Positions 22,566-34,457 of a DNA stretch of 64,000 bases are shown piece by piece (positions within the stretch are counted from its first letter, which is position 1; each line of letters begins with the position of its first letter). The stretch lies in the NCBI RefSeq assembly GCF_021155775.2, contig NC_060235.2, positions 10,525,193 through 10,589,192 on the forward strand. The letters are read 5' to 3'. Source of the DNA: Neodiprion pinetum (Eukaryota; Arthropoda; Insecta; Hymenoptera; Diprionidae). The position numbers and the translations under genes are program-made. A model generated the notes under the pieces. The model ran no database searches. It was given only the letters and a program-made list of their open reading frames with translations, and was not told where the DNA came from.

Positions 22566-24080
22566 AATTAAAAAGTGGGCATGTGCTTTATTTTGCATGT
22601 AGCCAACCCCCCGAACATGGAACACTTAATTCAACGCTACCAATTAAAACTATACAAATTTGAAGTATTTGTTAATTTGTCACTATTTAACCACGAATTA
22701 GTCGTGACAGTTATACTTTGCCGTTTTTGTCATTTAAAAAAACTCGAATGCTACGCTATCTTTATAATGAGTTAGCGTTACCTCGCTGAATTACGCGTGA
22801 AGGAAGAGTCGCAGTAAACTCGACCTAAGCTCAGAATTTGTTGCTCATTAGCCTCGACTCGAATCAATTGAGAGAATCTTAAAATTATTTTTGTTTTTGA
22901 CTTTCAAATGTAATTTTGGCCACTTGGCTCCAGCTAGTACAACTGGACTGATGATTCACCCGAAAAGAAAGAGTTGCACGGACCTGGGACTAAGTTCGGT
23001 TCATCTTTAATTATTGGGACTAGCTTCGAATAGTAATCGAAGAAATCTTCGGTCTCATATAAGTGAGTTATAGCGGAACGAACTATATTGTCTTGCGCCC
23101 AACGGTCTTATCACTACATTGCACTGCAAATTCCGTACGGTGTGGCGTCGGGCGGGTGCCGTTCCGTTCCTAGCGGATCCGGGTTGTTCCGCAACGGTGG
23201 GCGTTGACCTTAAATCCCCAATATTTACTAAAACTAGCAAGGGAAATGACGGTCTCGAAAGAACCAACTCTAGAACTTTCCGCTAAAGTATTTGATTGTT
23301 GGTAAAAAAAAATATAACGACCAACCTCTGTGACCTTAAGTTGGTGTATGCGAACTAACCAGCTGCCTTCTGTCGTGAGTTCTGATATCGTTACCGCATC
23401 TCTACTTCTTAATTTAGTTGGCGCATGCCGCGTCTGGCGTTCAACAAAGATATTTTATGTTCCATCCTTGCGAATAATCAGAGCTATGCTTCGTCGGGTA
23501 ACAATAAATGTAATTCTGCTACCTATCAAATATATACCACACTTGGGGTTTACGAATGTGAATGGTGCAGCAGAAAAATCGAGTCACGTTCGTTTTTCAA
23601 AAACCACCAACTTACATGGATTCTTGTACTTGATCGCAGCTGGGTAGGGGGGTGAGCAGAATAATCAGACTTGTGACGTACGAATGTGAATTGTCGATCA
23701 AAAATGACAGTCCATTATGTGTTTCGATAATTGCAATTTCTTCTTCGTTATTTTCTCCGATCGTCGCAAGGGTGGATTTTTCATGTTCGAGGATGACTGA
23801 AAAAATCGGATTTGTGGCATCGGTGTATGATGAATTTCGAGGAATAAAATACAGCTCAAGTTGTCATATGATAATACTAAATTTTGGTTTGGTCATCTCT
23901 TTTTCCACCGAAGGGGTGGATTTTAAAGGTAAGGCGGTGAGCAAACAAAATTAGGGTCCTCGGATTACTTGGGCAAATAAAAAACCGGAAAATATGGTTT
24001 TTTTCACTCCTATGTCACGAGCGCCGCATATTTACTCAAGACTATATTACCGATTATATCAATTATTATTATCTCTAGAA
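22566..24080. other. Stretch without a recognisable gene
   Basis: Mostly AT-rich. A CpG-rich patch at about 23090-23215 (GGGCGGGTGCCG and CGGATCCGGG) stands out and may be part of an LTR or SINE, but I find no ends. Open frames here have no domain content. Confidence 0.35.
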
Positions 24081-24960
24081 ACAAGGAAGCATAGTTTTAG
24101 TTAGTCTATATAAAATATTTTATTATAACCAGTTCGTGGAGTAACCAAGCACAACGGCGTAGTTGGACGGCCAGCAACGTCAGCGTCTTCGCGCCCGCCG
24201 GATCCCGGGTGTAATCAACACCGGGATGAGGCGAGCGCGGAATCACGCGCTTCGAGAATGACTGTCGCGAGGCGAGCCTTTGTTCCGGAATTGTGTATTT
24301 AGCGAAAACGCCGAATTGTAAATTCAGCGGAAACTCGCTCGCCGCCCGACGTTCCAAGGGGTGTCGGACGAGCGAGCGAAGTCAGTCCCGTCTTGAGACC
24401 GTCTGAATAACGACATCAACGGAACCCGGCTCCTTCGAAGCGACCACGTATAGAGATATAAATCCTTTTTCCAAAACCGAGGATTAGAGCGTAATTGTCT
24501 AATCTACCCACGGCCGTAAAAGGTTACTCGCGTCGCGGTGTCAGTCTTACGAAGCTAAAATAAGTGCAAGCGTTAAGCCACGAACTCTATAGAGCAGTGT
24601 AGCCTGTAAGTGAGTGTGTGAAGGCGTGTATATTTCGGCACCTTCGAGGCCGAAGCTGCAAGCGAGAGAGAGAGAGAACGTGAGTAGTATAAGACCAAAA
24701 TAATTGTAAGCTTCCTTGTTTAGAACCTTTTCTGCTTTTTAGTTTTTGATCCATTAAACATTTTTACTTTGCTTTCCATCAAACCATTGGTACAATAAAT
24801 TGAAATCTTCCAAACCTATTCCCAGGGAACGCCCTGTAGAGGACGTTCACCTCCCAACTCACCTAAAAATTAAACATAAACCTCTGAGAGATCTTAGAGG
24901 GTTGAAGCCGTCGCGTGCGAGACCGCTCCGCGAAAAAGAGAGCAGTTAAATGGAAAAAAG
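24080..24960. repeat. GC-rich repeat-like block, possibly an LTR
   Basis: About 24120-24680 is markedly GC-rich and CpG-rich inside AT-rich DNA, with a small hairpin CCCGGTGT around 24200 and an (AG)n tract at 24665-24680. AATAAA occurs near 24796. No coding frame or domain is seen. The composition resembles a Ty3/Gypsy-type LTR, but no partner LTR or target duplication was found, so this is only a suggestion. Confidence 0.3.
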
Positions 24961-25234
24961 TTTCGAAGTTTTGTTTTAATGAATATCACAGTTTGTAATA
25001 AAAATATGTACACATATTGTGGACTGTAGAATAGCCTCCTTTGACCCCCTTCAACTCAGCCTTCTCCTTTTGCCTCATTAACATACATGTGTATTTTTAG
25101 AATCTTGATGTTTCACCATCATGACTTTGTAATGAATGTTGTAATACAAACAACAAATATTAACGTATTATTAACATGCGTTTTCTTTATGTATACTTTG
25201 TTAAGCAGCATATTTCATTTGTTTTCGTAAAAAG
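24961..25234. other. Probable intron sequence
   Basis: AT-rich sequence directly upstream of the TTLL-like exon; it ends in a moderately pyrimidine-rich stretch (TATTTCATTTGTTTTCG) before AAAAAG. Nothing else is seen. Confidence 0.35.
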
Positions 25235-25358
25235 GTGCTCCGCGTTAGCCACACCACCAGAGGATCCACCAGGAAAACAACTACATATGACCTACAAGAT
25301 CTTTCAAACTGATACGAAACTCATCAGTTTACTACTTCAGTCACATGGCCTTGCTGAG
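25235..25358 (+). CDS. Internal exon of a tubulin tyrosine ligase-like (TTLL) protein
   Basis: The open frame reads a Pro-rich lead (ATPPEDPPGKQ) and then MTYKIFQTDTKLISLLLQ and SHGLAE. That matches the short N-terminal strand of the TTLL catalytic region, where enzymes such as TTLL4/5 carry a pattern like YKI..TD.KLV...L..HG..EV. The exon ends at an excellent donor, GCTGAG|GTGAGT, in phase 0. The acceptor AAAAAG|G at 25234 is plausible and gives a split first codon. TTLL enzymes add glutamate, glycine or tyrosine to tubulin tails. The segment is short, so the family call rests on about 25 residues. No neighbouring TTLL exon was seen, which implies introns of several kilobases. Confidence 0.5.
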
Positions 25359-25764
25359 GTGAGTGTATGATTTCATTGTAATATTTCATCTCCTGAGTAA
25401 ACATTCTGTCCTACGTATCAGTCATAGACAGGTAGTATGACATCGGTTTGAGTATAAAATGGAGTTTATAATAAATGCATAAGGCGTGGTGAAAAAATGG
25501 ATAAATTTGTTGTGATACTATATGTAGGAGGTGATTTTTTATACGGGTTTCAATCATTCTTTAGGAAGTATGAATTTCATGATACGTCAGGTTATTAAAT
25601 ATCACTTTACATCTTTTATCAGTTTTATAAATAGTAAACGTTTGCATATTGTCGAAGAATCTTTCATTCAAATCAAACATAGGAATTTGTAAATTAATCA
25701 CATTAATTGTACGTAAAATGGATTAACGCACAAGCTTCATTATATATGTAAAGAATCGAATGCG
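25359..25764. other. AT-rich, probable intron
   Basis: Follows the donor of the TTLL-like exon. No coding or repeat structure is evident. Confidence 0.35.
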
Positions 25765-26215
25765 GTTCAGTTCTACAGGAATCAGTTCCACAAAGCAAAT
25801 GTTCTACAAAATATGTTCTACAGACTCATTTCTACAGAAATATTTTTCTACAGAATATCTGTAAAACATTTTTCTCCAGAAAGAAATTTGAGACTCGCAT
25901 CAGAAATAATCCTCCATGTTTTATTCTACAGAAAAATCAGTTTCGTATATTTTGATTTGATTTAATTTAATTTAATTTACATTATACATAAATTAATGTA
26001 ATTTAAATTATTTGTGTTGAATTTATGTGTGTGCTGAATGTGTATTGTGACGAACGGGTATTGTGTTGGATGTGTGAAACTATAAAACTAATCTGTACAA
26101 AAATTTCCGCATGAAAATATTCTGCAGAAAAATATTTCTGTAGAAACGAGTCTCTAGACTATATTCTGTTAAACATTTTTCTTGTAAAATAGATTTCTGT
26201 AGAATCGATTCTTTG
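25765..26215. repeat. Foldback region of repeated TTCTACAGAA / TTCTGTAGAA words
   Basis: The left part (25771-25945) repeats variants of TTCTACAGAA about seven times. The right part (26098-26210) repeats the reverse complement TTCTGTAGAA and variants. The two halves are roughly inverted around an AT-rich centre. It has no coding capacity and resembles a foldback element with internal sub-repeats. Confidence 0.6.
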
Positions 26216-28626
26216 TTACGTTTCGAGATGAGCGGTGCGAGAGATCTTCGACTCGCTGCTCGATTCAGATTCAAATTCGATTCACAAACCTTGCGATGTC
26301 CAATATGTCCGTGCGTGCGCAATCAGATGTTCGATTAGTTCAGGTTTCTCGTTTAGCTCGTCACTATCTGCGAATTCGGTCATTTCGGGTGGTGGCAACT
26401 ATCGCTGTGCGTGGTTGAAATCATTCTCTGTACACAACACTTCAATTTAAACTACACATTTATTAACGAATAACAAGTTTTACTCTATCAATTTTTAGCG
26501 TTAGGTTTTAACAAAGTCATATTGACTCATACGATAGTTATTATGGTTGCAGTAGCAATACTTGAGTTCGGAGTTTCTGAATCTAACAATTATCAATATC
26601 CGCAAGGCGACTACAACGTTGGGTACAATCGGCAAAAGCTCATTTTTTTGCAATAAAGCTTAAAAATTCAATTGAGGATCGATCAGAAGGCAAAATTGTA
26701 GCCAGATTCATAATTTCGTCATACAGATCAACCCATCAATATCCATGTTCTCCTTATCCGTTAATGTAACATGCAAACCTTTACAGCTCATCATAATTTC
26801 TTCGTTTGTTGTTGATTTGCGAGGATGAATATCTTACAAAAATGTAGAATCATTACGTTGTGCCTGTAATTGCTAAAATCTCTCTTCCATCTATTCTACT
26901 ACCGTATCAACAACGTGGTAAAAGAATTGCACTTTTAATTGTTTCTTCCGATCTGTTACGCATTCATCTTGAATTTCGTATTCGAAAGAACGTTTCTTAT
27001 ATTGAACGCGAACCATATTGTCATGAGAAAATATCGGCTCTATCTCTACATCGGATATTAACCTTTCTTTTTGTCCAGTATTATAGAAAAGCTTTCAAAA
27101 TCTCACTGCTGGAGAAAATCTGTGTTTCTATCTAGGACAACGCAGCATTCCATTACATTTAATCGTAGACTTTGTAATAATTTTTGAAGCGACATAGACT
27201 TTGTTTGAAATATCAAACCAGATAATCACGCTACAAATGAATCTGAAATTCGTCATGGATTGGGCCACGTACCGAGCCTCTTGGTTCGAAAGATTAACTC
27301 TACTTTCACCGAGCGTTATTTCCACAAATATATTATACTTATATTTTCCCAATGCGTATCACTGAAAACATTCAGAGTTAGTGACAATTCATGTTCTTTT
27401 AGTACCACGTACTTGTTGAACTAAAAAAAAAATGTACACGTTGACAACTAGAAAAAAAAACGTGCAGCTTCTGAATAAGAACGAAAAAGCTAAGCTAAAA
27501 GGTTTGATCCGTGACGGAAGTAGCATCACTTACTACACGAATTAAGGTATGGGCTGAGCAAGGGACGAGGAAAGCACGAGGGATCCCTTTGCAGAATTCG
27601 ATTTTGCACGCCAGAATGTTTCTCTTTCACGTTCGCCCTATTGCCATTGCCTTGGCCACGTATATCGGAAAATCCAAATTTTGTAACTCGGTAAGGATAA
27701 ATTCTGTTAGTCACTTGCTTGTAGTGTCAGTGACAGGGAGGAATCCAAGGAAATGTTCTTTTATTTCGAGTTGCTTAGCTTTTCGACCGTATGCAACGAA
27801 TCCGATAATAATGGATATCTCTCCAATACGACTCTTACCACGCCTGCATGCCATTTTTTATCATTTCCAATAAAGAGTCGTGTATTCTTTTCGCATATCA
27901 ACGACATAATTTCATTTTGGATTCTATTACTCAAGTAACGGCACCGCGTCTCTTCGTTTCGAATGTGTGATATATGCTCTGCCATTATTGGGTCGAATTT
28001 TGAGAATATTTTTATGAGCTTCAAGAAGTTTCCGTTTTTACGTTCGTACAAGTTACTAGAACCAGCGCGGAGTGCAAGCGATTGTGTAGCTAGATATTGT
28101 ATAATACTGATTGTACGGGGCAGAACATTACTCCAGTGATCGATTTACCGATGCGCTCATGTTCCTTATCAACGGTATTTTCAGATCGCAATCGAAAGTC
28201 GTATTCTTTCCAACTTTCAAATTCTGTAAAATGTTTCACGGATTTTTCAAGCAACGTCAGATCTTGCGATAAATGTATCCAATCAGAGAAACCGTTTGTG
28301 GGCAACTGTCTCGTGATATGTTTTGAAAACAGAAGAAAGCAGAAACAATGTATACTATTTTTATCTTTAACGTAAATTAGCCAGGGCCGAGTCACTGTTA
28401 CGACGCTATTTTGTTGCCGGGTATAACAAACAGATGAGAATCGCCTACCGTTCTCGATAGATAATTCAAATCTTTCATTTGTACATGAGCTTTTTCAACA
28501 ATTAACTGCCCAATTCTGTGATCGGTAATAAATGTCTATTTTGAAGGATCAGAAAATATCTATTCATTAATCGCTTCTATAGATGGGTCCTGGCAATTCC
28601 ACACTGTCGCTTAACGATGGCCCTAA
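26216..28626. other. AT-rich stretch without a recognisable gene
   Basis: A small GC-richer patch near 26225-26430 holds a short minus-strand frame starting MTEFADSDELNE, of about 33 codons, that I cannot support as a gene. A poly-A-rich patch lies near 27421-27460. Nothing else can be named. Confidence 0.35.
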
Positions 28627-29417
28627 CTTAAGGTAGTACCGTGATAGCAGCAGTCCTCAACTTCCAGAGAAATATCCCCTGTATAAAACATTATAACTAA
28701 AGTAAAAAGTAGTTGAGATGCAGTACACCTTTGCGCCTCCTCTCACATGCGCAGAAGTATAAAAATTTTCCCATTGCGTCTTTTGTCTGACTTGGCAACG
28801 TTGCATTCTAACTCAGTATCTTTTGCCCCTCAAGCATGTGTTGTAGAGAAATGTATTGTTATGAAATCAATTTGAGGTTAGTTATAATTGGAGACTGAAA
28901 ATAATACGCAATGACTTCGCGATTAAAACCTGTACCGTAACCTATATCCGCAAAGTTCTGACATTTATTTCAATTCGTTGGGCCTTTATGGCATTTTAAA
29001 CTTCCTGCGTAGGGCAACGTTGCCAAGTCACTATTTCTCACGGGTCAGGTTATGAGAGAAAGTTTGAAAATCATTAAAAGCAACAAACTTTAAGAATTAT
29101 TTACAAAAAAATGAATACTGCTTGTTTATGTTTTTTTTGAAAAAAATTACTTGTTATATCCTCAATTAATAATTCTCAGTTTTTAAAAAAAATTCTAAGA
29201 AAAGTATGGCTGTTATTAAATAAAATGCTCACTCTAACTACGGTCGGGATAGGGAATACGTGTAAATTGTACGACTTTTGATCGCTAATATTGCAAAATT
29301 TAGTACCGCAAGGACTATTAAAAAAAATTCCTACGTATAAAGGACACTTCAAATTATGTGTATTCAAAAATTGAAAGATATTGTAAGAAAAGTGATTTAT
29401 CACGGTACTACCTTAAG
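28627..29417. mobile_element. 791-bp MITE with perfect 20-bp terminal inverted repeats
   Basis: CTTAAGGTAGTACCGTGATA at 28627-28646 is perfectly inverted at 29398-29417. Counting TTAA as the target duplication, the element proper starts GGTAGTACC. A second inverted repeat, GACTTGGCAACGTTGC and its complement, lies inside at about 28789 and 29012. No transposase is encoded. TTAA targets are typical of piggyBac and Kolobok groups. Confidence 0.75.
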
Positions 29418-30494
29418 GGGGGAAACTCGTGTAATTTGAAATTTTTCGACATATATTTTACTTGAAAAATTAGTTTGACACTTGGAGAACATGCTCTTAA
29501 AGTATTCAAATCTGAATTCGACGTATAGATGCTTCAAAGAGATACAAGTATCAACGCTCCAAACGGTACCAAGCGCAGGTAAACGACGCGCGCAAGAATG
29601 CTGTATCTATCTTTCGGTCCCTTGGCAATAAAATCTCGCTAATTGGGTAGTAGAAATCACTACTGGCAAGTAAAAGCAATAGTTTGTGCTCGTGTAATTG
29701 TTATGTTTTTAAATATAGCGTCTCCAAGTCAACAATTGAGAGGCAGCGTGCTGTTCGTAAGGTAAGTGTACCAGTTATTGACACGTTTAGACCAATTTAT
29801 TGACCCTTTTATTTTCCATAATTACAAATTAACGGTGAATAATAAATTGTGAATTTTTCGATGGCTAAAATCAATTGCTAAAGGGTTAGACACTACAAAT
29901 GTATTTTTTGTAAATTTTAGAACTTAGGCTCATACAGATACAACCAAAAAAGGTCAATAATTGGAACAGGGTCAGCAACTGGTACACTAACCTTACCTCA
30001 CATATTTTTCGTATCGTACAGTCGGTTTTACAATATGTGAAATTCGCGTGCCGCGCAATGTAGCTCAGCGAATTTTCAATCGATTTTTATGAAAATTGCA
30101 TGAAGTTCGATTTTTCCCAAAGAATACAAAAAAATATTGTTTTTTACCGATTGTTTATGCAGAAATGGATGATTTTTTTCAAAATGGCCCAAAATATTTA
30201 ATTTTTTTTTCTCCGTGATGCAAAGCGTGTTAATGTATTTCAACAAAAAAAAATTAGATTTTTTGATTTTAGTTCAGGTTTGAGACCTGTAAGCTGCACG
30301 GCGCATATCTAAGGTACCGATATGCAGCAGCTGTGGCGCCGCCATTATAAAATATTTCAGTCTCAAAAAATTTGTCAGTACACCTTACATCGTATACTTT
30401 GAGATATGCTTTATTTTAATTCAATTAACTATTCCACTTCGCTGTAAAAAAATCTTTGAAAAACGTACGCTTACAGGGGTTTCCCCCTTCAATA
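29413..30494. mobile_element. Second non-autonomous element, abutting the first MITE
   Basis: AAGGGGGGAAACTCGTGTAA at the left is inverted with a few differences at the right end (CTTACAGGGGTTTCCCCCTT, about 30472-30491). The interior has no gene but contains another complete MITE at 29758-30000. Its left end coincides with the right end of the 28627 element, as if that element had jumped into the TTAA at its edge. Confidence 0.5.
29758..30000. mobile_element. Nested 243-bp MITE
   Basis: GGTAAGTGTACCAGTTATTG near 29761 is matched in inverted orientation by AACTGGTACACTAACC near 29979. The inverted repeat extends over about 48 bases with several mismatches. It lies entirely inside the 29413-30494 element. 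Confidence 0.65.
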
Positions 30495-32885
30495 TATTTC
30501 GGAATTGGCTTCGAGTTCGCATTAGAAGTGTTTGGATCCTCTGTCATTATTGATAAGTATATCAGTTTGAGGATCTAAAAATTAGGAGCGTGCTGGTTGT
30601 TGGTCGGTGGTAAAATAGCAATGGGATTGGGAGTTGGACAACTTGTAGCTGTATTTTCGGTTTGCGCCAACTCATTATCAATAGCTTCATTTTATGGAAG
30701 TTCCCCACTTTAAGAAAAAAAAGTCATAATATTTTTCTGATACGTTTTGATCCTCTTTATTGCTTACGTGTTGCATGTGGCTTGTAGACCAGTATATGAT
30801 GTTCAATTGGTTGAAATTCTTGACCAATGGGGTGTTTTTATTTTTTGTAATAAACTTATAAAAGAATAAAAGAGCCAAAAACAAAATCGATTTATTGTAA
30901 TTGAAAAAAAAAAACAAACATCGGTCAGAATTCGAACCAAGAATTTACCTGTAAAGAGATGTATGTAAGACAGTATGTACGGGCCTGAGCTGCTCCCCCC
31001 ACGCACTATGGAGCAGGAGAATAAACACAGTTCGATGCGAGACACAAGAGACATCACACGTGTCGAGTTATTCACCAAACGTTATACCTATCCCAACATA
31101 CCCTACGATTCAATTAAAATATTTACATGCAGAATTGCTTGAAATTTGTGTCAGTTTGCTCAAATGCTAAAAGTAATTACAACAAACTAAATGTTGATTT
31201 TCGATATGATGAGCAAAAAACTATAATAATTATGAATCAATTTGTAGAAATTCGTAATGACACAAATCAAATTTTTCTAAATATTATGGTAACACCTCCT
31301 GTACGGCTGGTTCAATCCTACGATGTGTGAAAGTTTTACACAAATTAAGCTGAGACCCCATTCCGTGGTCATCCCACTCTGAAAATCTAGGGCCATAATG
31401 CAAAAATTCCTAGCTTTTCAATAGAATTATCAAAACATTATTTTTGATTGCGAAACCTTGAAAAAAACTTTTTTTGAAAAAGGCGTACTTTTTGGCTGTT
31501 ATTGACGATCTATTCAAAAATGGATTCAAAATTAGAAAATATCAGATTTTTTTTTCCACAAAAAATAGAGTGGTCCATATTTTTTTCCTGCGACAAGAGG
31601 TATTGAAAATACGAAGTAAAACACACCGAAATTGCAGCCGAATCAAATTTTTCGAAGCCGGCAGTGTACTCACAATTCGTGGAATTCGTGGATATTTTTA
31701 TTTTATCTACAGCAATGTTGGATAAGATGTCTAACCAGAGCAACTAAAAAGACAGAGCAAAGCGTTACCAGAGTGACAGAGGGTAACACATGTAAGGGTA
31801 GAAACGTTACCACATATACTAGGGTCGTTATTAGATCGATTAGATCTTACTTGAAGATTAAGCAGCTGGCGCTATAAGATTATTACAAAAAAGATATGGG
31901 CTGTAACATTTTTATCCTGTACATGCGCTCCTCGTCTTTCAACTCGTAGCGTGAGCCGGGCGGCTATGCCCAAAAACAGCTCAATTATTATTTTTCTTTT
32001 TGATTGAATCCTAAAAATAGGAAACTTAATTCATCGAATCCACTCGTACTTACTTATAGGTTACGTAAAGTTTATTCTAGTATTTCTGAACACATGCTAT
32101 AAGTACAACATGCATAAGAAATGTAGCCAATAGTTCAAGGGAGGACTTTACTGTAATATAAAACATTTACATTTTTCCGCAAATTATAATTCTGTTTTAA
32201 TTATCTGAAAGTACTCGAAGAGCCTAAGAAAATGGGTGGTTAAAGTTGAAGATCCGTCATAAATTGAAGAAGTTACGCTTTAGAATTTATAAAAACATCA
32301 AACTTCAAAATGCTCCCTGCGCATTAGTAATGCTCGGATCATATTCATATTCGCACGTTTTACTTAGGGCATTAATAATAAGACGAAGAAACCCTACTAT
32401 GGAATTTCAGATCAGAACAATAGTCTCTTTGAAACGGAAGTTAGAACTTCGTATCTCAAATTCTAAGGATTTTCAAGGTTACAAGTAACTGGAATCATAT
32501 GTTCCTTTCGCACTATAAAAAGATCGATACTCAGGTTTGTGTTTAACATATGCATGAAGGTTCATGCCAAATTAAAACTCAGGGCAAAACACATGCGCAG
32601 GGAGCGTTTCGAAGATCAAGAAATATAGTTTTGAGTAAATCGTACTTTAATGAATACAAAAACAAAAGTGACCAATTGTCCAGAGAATCTGACCCAAAAT
32701 TTGAAAAAAGTTGAATAATCATATTTGATAGTCTACGCCTTCCCAGATTGATGCCGTTTCTTCTCATGTGTCGCTGAGATAGAATCCTTTTACGGCGACG
32801 TTTTCGAATTCACATCGCATGAAACATAAATTGAAAATAATGAGTACTCGAATGAAATAATAGTTAGGGCCAAGTTAATATCAAA
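30495..32885. other. AT-rich stretch without a recognisable gene
   Basis: Open frames are short and have no domain content. An inverted pair, ATGCTCCCTGCGCAT near 32309 and ATGCGCAGGGAGCG near 32593, suggests the ends of a roughly 330-bp MITE. Nothing else is recognised. Confidence 0.35.
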
Positions 32886-33295
32886 TTAGGTAGAGCAATA
32901 GGATGAAAAAATGATTAAATAATTTGAAATTTTCAGTTGGCCCTCGTCAACGCAGTCAGAAGTATTTACATTTTCGATTGCTTGCCCGAACGGCTGCCAG
33001 GTACTAGAATAAACTAAAAGATAATTTTCGTCAGTCTCACCTGGCTCTGATAACAGCATCGAAGCAAAAGTTTCGAGCTTTCTTTTGCTCGTTGTAGTGT
33101 TCGCAGTTGATGGATGATGAGAAGTTAATGTCGATGGTAGCGATGTACAATCAAGATGCATTCCAAATGGGCCAGGCTGCGGTTCATTAACTGGAATCGG
33201 TAGAAGTTGTTCAGGCGCTCCGTCTTGTCCTTCCCATCGGTTTTTAATGGCTTTTTCAGTAGCATCGATTCTTGCATTTTGACGTCTTTTTCGCC
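32886..33295 (-). pseudogene. 3' part of an open reading frame interrupted by the Polinton
   Basis: On the minus strand a frame of about 136 codons runs from the Polinton edge to a stop at 32886. It starts basic (KRRQNARIDATEKAIKNRW), is Pro/Ser/Thr-rich in the middle and contains KRKLETFASMLL, a segment that looks helical and Leu-rich. On the far side of the Polinton (46185-46240) the minus strand is open in the frame that continues into it once one copy of the target duplication is removed, and encodes a Ser/Arg-rich run. I recognise no family. It may be a host exon or another transposon's accessory protein. Confidence 0.45.
33290..33295. repeat. Left target-site duplication of the Polinton
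   Basis: TTCGCC directly precedes the left terminus. The right flank has TTTGCC at 46179-46184, one base different. Polintons are known to duplicate 6 bp on insertion. Confidence 0.7.
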
Positions 33296-34266
33296 AGTAG
33301 CACAGCAAGGCGGGTTCTACTTACAGATTCCTGTTACCGACACTTACCGACATTCTTCCCGGACTCAAACCCTTTTCCGCGATGACGTCACAGTCTGCAG
33401 TACCGACTTAAGGTTGAAAGCGTGCAACCTTACCGACAGTTGTATCGGTCGACGGTAAAAATCGCACTGCTTTACCAACAATTCTTATCAGTCGAAGGTC
33501 AAAATCGTGCTGTTTTACCGACAATCTTACCAACCGAAGATCAAAGTCTTCATGTAGTGCTCGTCTGCCAACGCTCGAGGGTGCAGCGGGGGCGAGAACT
33601 TTTTTACCGTCCCGCATTCTTTTCCCACAATAGGACTGCTGATGTGTAACATTAACCACTTCAAATTCCTTTTCCACGGTAGGACTGCTGATGTGTAACA
33701 TCAACCACCCCCACATTCTTTTTCCACATTATCAACCACGTGACATTACAAAATTAATAGTTCCGAGAATTGTTTTTTATCCACTCGGATATCGCTGATG
33801 TGTAACATCAACCACCTCACATTCCTTTCCCACGTTATCAACCACGCGACATTCCAAAATTAATGGTTCTGAGAATTGTTTTTCACTTACTCGAATGCCG
33901 GTTTAATATCAACCACGTGACATTCTTTTTGGCTTGTAACTGTCATGTAAACTTTACTATGAATTTTGAACGGGTTCAGTCAAGACCAGAGTGCAAGGTC
34001 GACCCATAGCTGCGGTACATGTTTTGTACCTTGTAATTGTAACTAGAATTACGTCTTGTATTCTAAGAAAACGCTACTTCGGACACCACTAAGCAACGAT
34101 GGAAGGTTTCGAGCTGCGTTTGCGTCTTGTAAGTGTAATGTAAACTCTACGATGAATTTTGAATGGGTTCAGTGAAGATTAGAGTACGAGGTCGACCGAT
34201 AGCTGCGGTAGTATACATTCATAGCCAAGGATCTGCGGTGTTGGGTTACTATCGCTCTAGAAATGC
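33296..34266. repeat. Left terminal inverted repeat of the Polinton
   Basis: It matches the right repeat in inverted orientation from the first base to about CTCTAGAAATGC at 34266. It is about 310 bp longer than the right one. It holds extra sub-repeats: AGGACTGCTGATGTGTAACAT-type units near 33634, 33683 and, partly, 33790, and an 80-bp block (ATGTAAACTTTACTATGAATTT) at about 33948 that recurs at about 34138. Confidence 0.85.
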
Positions 34267-34457
34267 AAAACATAACTCGGTTTGAGTACAGCTCGGTCAA
34301 GGATGGAGAGCAAGGTTGAATCTTACATAAGCTTTGTATTGAAAAAAATTCTCTCTTAAGAGCTGAGGTGAAGGTGAAGGTATAAAATTATTTCATGAAA
34401 ATTTCATTCTTTAAAAACCAGTTTTATTGAGTACAATTTTTAGGGTATAGTTGACAA

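Noticed and set aside
24080..24960. A definite solo LTR
   Set aside because: No paired copy, no clear TG...CA ends and no target duplication were found, so it is reported only as a GC-rich repeat-like block.
25765..26215. CRISPR-like array
   Set aside because: The repeated word is only about 10 bp, irregularly spaced and in both orientations, in a eukaryotic context.
26271..26373. A first exon on the minus strand (MTEFADSDELNE...)
   Set aside because: Only about 33 codons, a weak donor and no second exon.
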